Below, piece after piece: positions 19,610-28,817 of a DNA stretch of 64,000 bases. The DNA comes from Brasilonema bromeliae SPC951 (lineage in GTDB: Bacteria; Cyanobacteriota; Cyanobacteriia; Cyanobacteriales; Nostocaceae): the NCBI RefSeq assembly GCF_012912135.1, contig NZ_QMEB01000002.1, positions 1 through 64,000 of the forward strand, read 5' to 3'. Under the pieces are notes generated by a model, which was given only the letters and a program-made list of their open reading frames with translations, made no database searches and was not told the origin of the DNA. Both the position numbers and the translations under genes were made by a program. Each line of letters opens with the position of its first letter. The stretch's first letter is position 1.

Positions 19610-20453
19610 TTCGCTACCGCTCAATTTTATACTGGCGGCAATTCCCCACCCAGTTAGCGGACTCCTACCATATATTGATCGCGTTGTGCTAGTCCATCGC
19701 CTGCGCGAAGTCATAGCCCTAACTGGTTTTACCCGCTTTGAAGCCGCAATGCCCAATATCGAAGGCGAAATCGACGAATTAGCGATTAATGTCCGTCGCG
19801 CCGCCCTTGATTTTGAAACGAAGTGGATACCTGCAATTGAGAATAAAGGCGAAGGTGTCTTTATCTCGTTTCATAAGCAAGTTATGGACCAATGGTTCAA
19901 GCGCGATACGGTGAAAAAGCGAGCCGAAGATTTAAACCGTGGTTTTCTCAAATGGCTTGATAGTAAGGGAATTCCTCGGGATAAAGCCGCATTTCCAGGT
20001 GTAAAATACATCATGCTGCACTCCCTATCTCACTTATTGATTACAGCAGTGTCTCTTGAATGCGGCTATGCTGCAAGTGCCATCCGTGAACGCATTTATG
20101 CAAGCGATTATGGGTATGGAATTTTACTTTATACCGGTTCTTCGGGTTCAGAAGGGACTTTAGGCGGCTTAGTAGAAGTTGGTAGACACATTGATTACCA
20201 TCTCGGAAAAGCCCTAGCCTTAGGAAGACTTTGCTCAAACGACCCAGTTTGCGCTCAACACGAACCGGATAACCCTCGCGAAGAACGCTTTCTGCACGGT
20301 TCTGCATGTCACGGATGTTTGTTAATTGCTGAAACATCCTGCGAACGCCGCAACCAATTTCTTGATCGTGCGCTGGTGGTGGACACGGTTGAAGAATTAG
20401 ACGCTGCATTCTTTCCAGATGATATTTTTCCCGATGATCTCGTCACTAGTTAA
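19610..20453 (+). pseudogene. drmB: DISARM DrmB-like (DUF1998) C-terminal fragment
   Basis: IDRVVLVHRLREVIALTGFTRFE...MLHSLSHLLITAVSLECGYAASAIRERIYA...GILLYTGSSGSEGTLGGLVEVGR...HGSACHGCLLIAETSCERRNQFLDRALVVDTV; N-terminal half absent, first residues derive from the IS end. Confidence 0.82.
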
Positions 20454-20911
20454 TTAGCACCGCCAAAAGCAGTGTTTTGTATAGCTACTTGCTGCACCTT
20501 AAAAAGTGACAAAAATTGACAAATTTCTATCATTCACTTGAATCAATCAATAATATAATATACTCTGATAGCGTCAAATACTAAATACATTCAAATTCTT
20601 AACTCGGCGCATCAGACCCTTGAGGAGAGGCAGAAGGCCTAAGGAGTGAAAAGCAAACCATGTCAAGCTTTTAGGGTTACTTTGCCGCTTGTTGTACCGA
20701 ACTCTAAATTTTACCCATGCTTATGGTAGCGCGCACTCCTACACAAAAGCCCCAGATAAAGTCAACAGAAGGTTGCAACTGTAAAAATCTACCTTTGACT
20801 CAGCAGCAATCCAAAAGGTGCATGACTCTACCTCCCCAGTTGAGGAACTGAATATCGCAACCAACACCTATGTCCTCAATAAGTTTTTGCAGCATAAAGT
20901 AGATTTCGTCT

Positions 20912-23860
20912 ATGACTCAGCCTTCTTCTCAAAAGCAAGCCGAGCAACAATTGAATCAGTCAATTAATCAGCCAAAAGGGCTTCAAGAGTCTGCTCATCC
21001 TCAGCAGGGGCGACAGGAATTGAGTTTGAAGACCAAGGCAATCGCTTGGGCTATGCTTGTTAGTATGGTCCCCGTGCTAACAGTAGGGACAACCACTTAC
21101 TACTTTGGTAGCCAGTTGACTGCCAAACAGATTTCTCAAGCTAGACTTGCGGATACCACAGGTCTGGCAAAAGCTGAACTTGCACTAAACAAACTACTGT
21201 CACTCCTGTTAATTGAAACGGGGGTGACGGCAGTGTTGGCAGCTGCGATCGCTACAATTTTAGGGATTCGCGCCATTCGTCCAGTCCTGAATGCTGCCGC
21301 AGTCTCTACCACTATGGTGAATAGGTTACGTCGAGAAAGCGCGGATTCTCCCACCTCCACCGTCAGCAAAGATGAACTGGCTGTCTTAGAGACAAACATC
21401 AACTTCGTCAAAGAACAGCTTCCGGATTTACTGTGGAAACAAGAAGCCGAAGCCGAATGCTCCCAGGTGTTTCACAACATTAGCCGCCGTATTCGCACAT
21501 CGCTCACTCAAGAAGACCTCCTCAGAACCACTGTTGAAGAAGTTCGCAAAGCCCTAAGAATTGACCGCGTGGTCATCTTTCGTTTTGATTCTAACTTGGA
21601 TGGAACTTTTGTAGAAGAATCTGCGGCATCTGATTTGCCAAAAATCTTATGGACTACCATCTCAGACCCCTGTTTCAACGGAGGGTATGTCGAACAATAC
21701 CGAAATGGTCGCGTTCGTGCTATTGATGATATTTATCAAGCTAATCTTACTGATTGTCATATTGGGTTGCTAGAGCGATTTGCTGTCAAGTCCAATCTCA
21801 TCGCGCCCATTCTCAAAAACGACCAGTTATTCGGCTTATTGATTGCACATCAGTGCTTTGAACCCCGTATTTGGCAGCAGTATGAAATTGATTTGTTTGC
21901 TCAGATAGCTACGCAAGTGGGATTCGCTCTTGACTATGTTAAGCTGCTAGAACGGATAGATACAAAAGCCGATCAAGCTCAGGCATTTATAGATATAACC
22001 CGCCGCATTCGAGAATCGCTCAACGAAGAGGATGTCCTAAAAGCCACCGTTGAAGAAACCCGCAAAGCACTGAGCGCTGACCGAGTGCTGGTTTATGGCT
22101 TTGACAGCAACTGGTATGGAACAGTGATTGCAGAATCAGTGATTCCAGGTTTTCCGAAAGCGTTGCGAGCCAAAATCAAAGATCCCTGCTTTGCTGAGGG
22201 CTATGTGGAAAAGTACCAAGCAGGTCGAGTTCAAGCCACTAATAACATTTATGAAGCAGGTTTGACCGCTTGTCACATTAGTCAACTCCAACCCTTTGCT
22301 GTCAGGGCAAATTTGGTTGCGCCCATTCTCAAAGATGACCAGCTATTTGGCTTATTAATTGCACATCAGTGCTCAGGACCTCGTGATTGGCAGCAATATG
22401 AAATTGATTTGTTTACCCAGATAGCTACGCAAGTAGGATTTGCTCTCGACCATGCCAGACTCCTTCAGCGAATCGATGCTGAAGGAGTGCGAACTCAATT
22501 ACTTACGGACATAACCCGCCGCATTCGGGAATCGCTCAACGAAGAAGACGTCCTCAAAACCACCGTTAATGAAGTTCGCAAAGCACTGGGCGCTGACCGA
22601 GTGGTTGTTTATGGGTTTGACAGCGACTGGTATGGAACTGTGGTTGCAGAATCAGTTGTTCCAGGTTTTCCGAAAGCGTTGCGAGCCAAAATCAAAGACC
22701 CCTGTTTTGCAGAAGGCTATGTAGAAATGTACCAAGCAGGTCGAGTTCAAGCGACCAATAACATTTATGAAGCAGGATTGAGCGATTGTTACATTGGTCA
22801 ACTCGAACCCTTTGCTGTCAAGGCAAATTTGGTTGCGCCCATTCTCAAAGATGACCAGCTATTTGGCTTATTGATAGCGCATCAGTGCTCAGGACCTCGT
22901 GATTGGCAGCAATATGAAATTGATTTATTCGCTCAGATAGCTACGCAGGTCGGATTTGCTCTCGACCATGCCAGACTCCTATACCGGGTAGAGCAGGCGT
23001 ACCAATCTGCTGAAGCGACCTCTGACGAGCAGCGTGAACAAAAAGAAGCACTCCAGCGTCAGGTGTTAGAACTGCTCAGAGGTAGTGACACCGCTGTCCA
23101 AACCCTTTCAGGTGAGGCGAAGAGCCAGGTGGAGTCCCTTACAGGTGCCTACAATCAAATTAAAACGTTAGTTGATTCGGCGATGATAATGGTGATTTGT
23201 GCCCAACAAGCAGAACTCCAAGAACAGCAGCTCAGTCAAATAGTACAGGATGGGCATGAGTCCATAGACCCAATTTTAGAAAACTTCTGTGATATCCAAG
23301 TAAGAGTTATGGAAGCTGCCGAGAAGGTCGAGCGTCTAGACCAACCTTTTCAAAAGCTTTCCCATATAGTGAGCTTTATTAGTAATATCGCATCTCAAAT
23401 AAAGCTCCAAGCTATGAATACAGTACTTGAAGCGAGTCGAACCCCAGAAGCTGGTCAACAATTTGCTTGGCTCGCTGACGAAGCACTTTCTCAAGTGCAT
23501 CAATTAGACGCGAGTATTGTAGAAATAGAATCACTCGTTGCAGAAATTCAAACACAAGCCAATGAAGTTATTCCTGTTATGGAATACGGGGCAGAACAGG
23601 CAATGACCGGGATTAGATTGGCGCAGGAAACTCAGCAGAAGTTCAATCAGATTGTTATTATTAGTGACCAAATGAAAAAACTGGTCGAGGAGCTTGTCCA
23701 CACGGGTCCAGTCCAAGCAAAAACTTCAACCTCAGCAAGCCAATCTATTCTAGAAGTTGCGAGTATTGCCAGCAAGACTTCAGAGCAAGTCATGGCAGTG
23801 GCTAAGTCTTTAGACAAGCTGTTAACAATCGCACAAGATCTGCAGGAGGATGCTGAGTGA
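20912..23860 (+). CDS. Membrane-anchored triple-GAF sensor with degenerate MCP-like C-terminus
   Basis: Two N-terminal hydrophobic segments; three GAF repeats with CBCR-like motifs (DCHIGLLERFAVKSNLIAPI, ACHISQLQPFAVRANLVAPI, DCYIGQLEPFAVKANLVAPI); C-terminal ISNIASQIKLQAMNTVLEASRTPEAGQQFAWLADEAL. Confidence 0.85.
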   Translation: MTQPSSQKQAEQQLNQSINQPKGLQESAHPQQGRQELSLKTKAIAWAMLVSMVPVLTVGTTTYYFGSQLTAKQISQARLADTTGLAKAELALNKLLSLLLIETGVTAVLAAAIATILGIRAIRPVLNAAAVSTTMVNRLRRESADSPTSTVSKDELAVLETNINFVKEQLPDLLWKQEAEAECSQVFHNISRRIRTSLTQEDLLRTTVEEVRKALRIDRVVIFRFDSNLDGTFVEESAASDLPKILWTTISDPCFNGGYVEQYRNGRVRAIDDIYQANLTDCHIGLLERFAVKSNLIAPILKNDQLFGLLIAHQCFEPRIWQQYEIDLFAQIATQVGFALDYVKLLERIDTKADQAQAFIDITRRIRESLNEEDVLKATVEETRKALSADRVLVYGFDSNWYGTVIAESVIPGFPKALRAKIKDPCFAEGYVEKYQAGRVQATNNIYEAGLTACHISQLQPFAVRANLVAPILKDDQLFGLLIAHQCSGPRDWQQYEIDLFTQIATQVGFALDHARLLQRIDAEGVRTQLLTDITRRIRESLNEEDVLKTTVNEVRKALGADRVVVYGFDSDWYGTVVAESVVPGFPKALRAKIKDPCFAEGYVEMYQAGRVQATNNIYEAGLSDCYIGQLEPFAVKANLVAPILKDDQLFGLLIAHQCSGPRDWQQYEIDLFAQIATQVGFALDHARLLYRVEQAYQSAEATSDEQREQKEALQRQVLELLRGSDTAVQTLSGEAKSQVESLTGAYNQIKTLVDSAMIMVICAQQAELQEQQLSQIVQDGHESIDPILENFCDIQVRVMEAAEKVERLDQPFQKLSHIVSFISNIASQIKLQAMNTVLEASRTPEAGQQFAWLADEALSQVHQLDASIVEIESLVAEIQTQANEVIPVMEYGAEQAMTGIRLAQETQQKFNQIVIISDQMKKLVEELVHTGPVQAKTSTSASQSILEVASIASKTSEQVMAVAKSLDKLLTIAQDLQEDAE

Positions 23861-24086
23861 GAACCCCACTGTTGGACTCATTGCGCTGCCTCACCGTATT
23901 CGTTATTGGGTGTGCAAGACGGTTATTATAGCGCTTGGTGGTGTTGGGTGCAATACATATCTGTAGTGAAAGTGCATGCACTTTCACATTATTCGTGGTG
24001 ATGTATGTGATTCAAATGAGAATCGCTATAATTTCCAAACTTGTCCGGAATAACCTTCCTACAAACTAGAACGAGATGGCGGGACG

Positions 24087-24480
24087 TTGATAGAAATAAA
24101 CCGATGGTTCCCTAGCTCTAAACTTTGTTCTAATTGTCATTACCAAATTTCGGAGTTGTCGTTAGATGTAAGAACTTGGACTTGCCCAAGTTGTGGTACT
24201 CATCATGATAGAGATGGTAATGCTGCAATGAATATTAGAGCAGCTATGTTTCAGAATGCTGTCCTCCTCTGGGACGGGGGAGGCGCTCCGCCAATGGAGA
24301 GGAAGTAAGACCAACTCGCGGGCGTAAGCCTAAGATGAGGTGAGACCAGCGCTGCAGGAGGGTTTCCCGACAGCCAGGCGACTGGCGTTCGCCTTCAGGC
24401 GTGCGCTTTGCGCATACCCGGAGGGCATTCCTCCGTGAAGTTGGAAGCCCCGTCCGCGCCCGACGGCGGGGTAGTTCACT
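24087..24480 (+). pseudogene. TnpB C-terminal remnant with putative IS605 right end / omega-RNA region
   Basis: RWFPSSKLCSNCHYQISELSLDVRTWTCPSCGTHHDRDGNAAMNIRAA, followed by ggaagccccgtccgcgcccgacggcggggtagttcac typical of cyanobacterial IS605 right ends. Confidence 0.75.
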
Positions 24481-25173
24481 GAGAAAAGTAAAAATCTGGC
24501 AAAAGTCTGAAAACAATGTATGCAAAGCTTGACAGATTTAAACATACCGCAGAAATTATTCGGTGATGGTTGAGCTAATCGGTGCATTGACGGCGTATAT
24601 AAACTACGCTACAAGTGGCACGAAAGATTAACCGGGGAAATCTGAAATTTGTAGAACTTATTTTTTTGTTTGAAATGCTGAATATTAAAATGAACCAACA
24701 GGGAATTTGCAATGCTTTAATTAAAATATGTAGATAATTTTGCTTCTTTGTAGTTAAAAGCCTGTGTTACTTCATAGTATTGATTCCTACACTCTGTCTG
24801 AGTGCCTCAAAGAACTCTTCAAGACAATCTTGCAGAACGATGGCACTCTCCAAAAAAATGTATCCAGTGTTTGCCTCATATTGGCACAGTCAGTACAAAA
24901 TGCTGTGCTAGAGTGACAACACTGGCGCTAGCGTGAGGGATAGGATATGGTCGTAGAAAGGTGTTTGGGTGTTTATTATAAACCCATTTCTCATCTTCAC
25001 AAAGGATGAGAAAGCCTTTTCGACTTGACGAAACGGAGTTTTGCCTCGGGTGTTGCACAAAAAGCAAAGCTTAAGTCAATGAGTGGCAAAAAGGTGCTGT
25101 TTGCGTCATATTTATGCAAGTTCCTCTGCTCCAATAGCTATATTGACCGGACAAAAATTCACAAATTCTGATT

Positions 25174-25419
25174 ATGGCAAGTAAATTAGTCTCTGTTAGA
25201 GAATACACTGTTAAGGCACATAAACGACTGATTCATACCCGGGTTTTCAACTTTCTGTGTAAGGAATGCGGTATTCCGGCGAAGCGCGAGACTTACGGAT
25301 CTCGACCTTTGTATTGTGAACAATGTCGTCCTCCTCAACCACCCAAAAAATCGTTAATGAAGCCTCAAAAGGCTAAACCTAGACCCATGACCTATAAATC
25401 TAAAACTGATTTGGATTGA
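25174..25419 (+). CDS. Small zinc-ribbon-like protein
   Basis: Two CxxC pairs: FLCKECGIP...LYCEQCRPP. Confidence 0.5.
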   Translation: MASKLVSVREYTVKAHKRLIHTRVFNFLCKECGIPAKRETYGSRPLYCEQCRPPQPPKKSLMKPQKAKPRPMTYKSKTDLD

Positions 25420-25430
25420 GTTGACGCCAT

Positions 25431-26525
25431 ATGACTACCAAGGGAAAACTAGAGCCACCACCCCAAACCTTGCTGGAGCCACTTTTGGAATTACGGGACT
25501 ACTATACTGCTCTTACTGAAGAGTATGAACGTTTATGGCAAACGGCGCGATCGCAACTTGTACATGTAGAAGCCTTGTTATCCAACTGGTCTGGTGTCGA
25601 TGAACGCGACAATCTAAGGGCTGTCGTTGAGATGTTGTCTTTTGCACCCACTCCTAGCCAGCAAGACTCCCTGTCAACCACTCAATATCAATCGGATGTT
25701 GAACAACAACAAGCTATCGACTCAGAACTCCAAGACGATGAAGACCAACAGATAGATTTGGATGATGTTGAACAACAACAAGCTATCGACTCAGAACTCC
25801 CAGACGATGAGGACCAGCAGATAGATTTAGATGAGGAGTCATCGGACGAAGAAAACACAGTAGTTACATCACCCACTCCATCCCCACAAAAGGAGATACC
25901 AACTCAGAATAACGATCACTCTATGCCTGGGGATATTCCAATGCTGCCCCAGTACCAAGTTCTCACGCGAATGCAAGCGATAGAGAAAATATTGCGAGAG
26001 AATGCTGGAAGTGTCTGTCATATAGACTTCGTTGTGCGCTCACTTTTTGGCGATTTAGAGCCAAGTGTGTTCAAAATCGTCAAAAGTCGCATCCAGTCCT
26101 CTCTGACACATGGCAAAGAAAAGAGTTACTGGGCAGCCGTTCCCGATGAGCCAGGATGTTACACCCTGGATTTAAGCTTGATAACACCAGCAAATGGTAA
26201 GGTCAAATCCAAGACAATCAAACCTCAAAAGAAGAAACCCTTCCTACTCCCTAAGTCAAAAAGGGCATCAATGCTGCCTGAATATGAAGGTAAGTTTTTG
26301 ATTGATGCCATCTGCATACTCTTGCAGAAAAATTCCGGGAAAATCTTCAGCGTAGCTGATGTCATCACAGGACTTTATGGAGAACTCAATGCTGAACAAC
26401 TAACAGAGATAAAAACTGCAGTGCATAATGAACTTTCTAGAGGTCATCGGATAGGAAGATTCTCTAGAGTTCCTGACAAAGTTGGTTATTATACTTGGGA
26501 TTTAAGTAAATTCCGGAGAAAATAG
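25431..26525 (+). CDS. Hypothetical protein with acidic tandem repeat and two winged-helix-like (HARE-HTH-type) modules
   Basis: Repeat DVEQQQAIDSEL[QP]DDEDQQIDLD x2; two internally similar modules ending CYTLDLSL and YYTWDLSKF. Confidence 0.6.
   Translation: MTTKGKLEPPPQTLLEPLLELRDYYTALTEEYERLWQTARSQLVHVEALLSNWSGVDERDNLRAVVEMLSFAPTPSQQDSLSTTQYQSDVEQQQAIDSELQDDEDQQIDLDDVEQQQAIDSELPDDEDQQIDLDEESSDEENTVVTSPTPSPQKEIPTQNNDHSMPGDIPMLPQYQVLTRMQAIEKILRENAGSVCHIDFVVRSLFGDLEPSVFKIVKSRIQSSLTHGKEKSYWAAVPDEPGCYTLDLSLITPANGKVKSKTIKPQKKKPFLLPKSKRASMLPEYEGKFLIDAICILLQKNSGKIFSVADVITGLYGELNAEQLTEIKTAVHNELSRGHRIGRFSRVPDKVGYYTWDLSKFRRK
25695..25832. repeat. 69-bp tandem duplication (2 copies) within CDS
   Basis: gatgttgaacaacaacaagctatcgactcagaactc...gatttggat repeated nearly perfectly. 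Confidence 0.9.
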
Positions 26526-26711
26526 CCCCCATGTCGCAACTTGAGAAGTCAAAAGGAGCCTGCACTGTGGAATGGCAAATGCAAAATTCGCAAATTTCAA
26601 CTCACCTTCTTTTAGCTGAGTTACAAATACAGGGCGACTCCGAATGACTTCTGCAAGCATTGCTGATGTTCTGGATAAAACTAGTGAGGCTAAAGCATAA
26701 ATCCAGCAAAG

Positions 26712-28007
26712 CTACTGCGCATTTACTGGGCGAGGTCCAGGTTGTACTGTGACTTGCACAGTTGTGTCATTACGTTGCAGTTGCATTTGCACATTTGCCC
26801 CAACGCCACTTTTATCAATTATCTGCTGCACTGTATCCGCAGTGGTAACAGATTGATTGTTGATTTGTTGGATGACATCTCCTGGACGTATTCCGGCTTT
26901 GTCAGCCGGAGAACCAGGAAGAACGCGGACAATAAGAATACCTTGGTCTGCTTGCACGCGGACGTTACTATTTGACAGGCTGTTAATCCGTTGCTTAAGT
27001 TCAGGTGTGAGGGATACCATCTGAATCCCTATGAAGGGATGTTCAACTTTACCCTGAGTAATTAATTGCTGGGCAATTCGTTGAGCAGTATCAATGGGAA
27101 TCGCAAAGCCTATTCCTTGAGCGCCCTGGATAATAGCTGTGTTCATCCCAATAACTTGACCACGAGCATTTAGCAGTGGTCCGCCGGAGTTTCCAGGATT
27201 AATGGCTGCATCAGTCTGAATATAACCAACCCGGTTATTTGATGCACCGATATCACTAATAGAACGATCCGTTGCACTAACAACGCCTACTGTTACTGTT
27301 TCTTGCAAACCTAAGGGATTACCAATTGCGATCGCCCACTGTCCTGGCTTAACTTGCTGAGATTTTGCCAGTTCTACAGTTGGGAGGTTATTTACTGGAA
27401 CTTGCACAACCGCAATATCAGTCAATTTGTCTTGTCCCAAGACTTTTCCTTCAACAGTACGACCGTCGGACAATGATACCGATACTGTATCAGCATCATT
27501 GACAACGTGAGCATTTGTGAGAATCTGTCCATTAGCATTAATCACAAAACCAGAACCAACACCACGCACCACTTTCTCTTGAGGCTGTGCTGGTATCTGC
27601 CGACCAAAAAACCGTTGATAGAATGGGTCATTTAAGATCTCTGGGACTTGGCTTCTGACAGTTCTGGAAGTATTAATTTGCACTACCGCAGGTTCAACCT
27701 TATTTACCACAGCAACTACAAAGTTATTATCCTCTGGAGTTGGTGTCAGAGGACGGTTATTTGGAGTAGCAGACTGTTGGACTGGTTGAGCATTAGCAGT
27801 ATTAGTCTCCCGTGAAGGTTGCACGTTTCTCGATGAGTTTATTGAGCAGCCACTCAAAAATGCTATTCCTACTCCAATAAGTGGTAGGAATAAGTGAGTT
27901 AACGATTTTTTTTCAGAGATTTTGCCGAGTTGATTTATTTTTTTATCTAGTGCATCTATCTTTAGATTGATCAAATTTTGATTCTTCTTTGAGCGTATTC
28001 TTTTCAT
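26712..28007 (-). CDS. HtrA/Deg-family trypsin-like serine protease with PDZ domain
   Basis: GVGSGFVINANGQILTNAHVV, TDIAVVQV, AINPGNSGGPLLNARGQVIGMNTAI, PDZ PGSPADKAGIRPGDVIQQIN. Confidence 0.94.
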   Translation of the reverse strand: MKRIRSKKNQNLINLKIDALDKKINQLGKISEKKSLTHLFLPLIGVGIAFLSGCSINSSRNVQPSRETNTANAQPVQQSATPNNRPLTPTPEDNNFVVAVVNKVEPAVVQINTSRTVRSQVPEILNDPFYQRFFGRQIPAQPQEKVVRGVGSGFVINANGQILTNAHVVNDADTVSVSLSDGRTVEGKVLGQDKLTDIAVVQVPVNNLPTVELAKSQQVKPGQWAIAIGNPLGLQETVTVGVVSATDRSISDIGASNNRVGYIQTDAAINPGNSGGPLLNARGQVIGMNTAIIQGAQGIGFAIPIDTAQRIAQQLITQGKVEHPFIGIQMVSLTPELKQRINSLSNSNVRVQADQGILIVRVLPGSPADKAGIRPGDVIQQINNQSVTTADTVQQIIDKSGVGANVQMQLQRNDTTVQVTVQPGPRPVNAQ

Positions 28008-28136
28008 TAGACTGTGTTTATCGAATATGTCAAACAGAAAATCCCTCTTTTTCTATGCTTATACCAACTCAAGCTTCTTGTCATCTATAATAAGAAAGCT
28101 ATTATTAAAGAATAATTAGTATTGTTAAAAGGGAAC

Positions 28137-28165
28137 AGGCAACAGGGAATAGGGAACAGGGTGGT
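28137..28165. repeat. Short tandem heptamer repeat (GGGAACA-type)
   Basis: gggaacaggcaacagggaatagggaacaggg. Confidence 0.75.
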
Positions 28166-28353
28166 TATGTGAGGGGATTTAAAACCCGTCACTATCGCTC
28201 GTTCTTAAGAACGGGGCTTTGGATCCAAGTGGTCTCGGGGGTAGAAGCTGTAAGCAGCAACTATCCCAAGAGGAAAACAGCGCGCTCAGGTTAGGGTAGG
28301 GTGTAGATGGCTTAGATCTATTTATTATTTTCCCCTACCCTAGTAAAGTCAGC

Positions 28354-28593
28354 TTATCCAGCGGTTCGGCTTATAATACCGAGCTGACGATCCACAGGAT
28401 TAGAGTCGTCAGCATCATCAAAAGTCCCCGGAATGGGAACATCTACGTTTTCTTCATCATGAACAGAGTCATTCAAGTCATTCAAGTCATTCTTATTTCC
28501 AGAAGCTTCTTTATCTGGATTAGGGTTAATTACACTTGGATCAGCGCTTTCATGAACTGATAAATTAATGGGCTTGCGTGGTTCCTGAGTCAT
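28354..28593 (-). CDS. Small acidic hypothetical protein
   Basis: 79-aa ORF, low complexity. Confidence 0.4.
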   Translation of the reverse strand: MTQEPRKPINLSVHESADPSVINPNPDKEASGNKNDLNDLNDSVHDEENVDVPIPGTFDDADDSNPVDRQLGIISRTAG

Positions 28594-28817
28594 TTTTGCC
28601 TCTTTGTTAAACTTGCATAAACTGACTACTTATACAAGTTAAAACTTGGGCTGATGCTATTCCCTCTAGCAACAGACGTACCCTTAAGGAAGATATTTCC
28701 GGTATTCAAATATCAAAAGTGATTTGAAACCATCTTCATCAGGACAACCTTTCTTATTCTTAACCTTGACTTCGTAATTCGTAATTACGTTGGTAAATAC
28801 GAATTACGAATCACTCA

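Larger units (their letters stand above)
17860..19615. mobile_element. IS200/IS605-family element (divergent tnpB and tnpA); ends approximate
   Basis: tnpB (-) and tnpA (+) divergent; subterminal hairpin TCCCGTTATACCCTTGCGGGTATAATGGGA at 17865-17894. Confidence 0.85.

Noticed and set aside
24320-24430. gcgttcgccttcaggcgtgcgctttgcgcat considered as another HIP1 micro-insertion
   Set aside because: Spacing is 28 nt and the right flank is ACCC rather than CGC; not consistent with the strict pattern.
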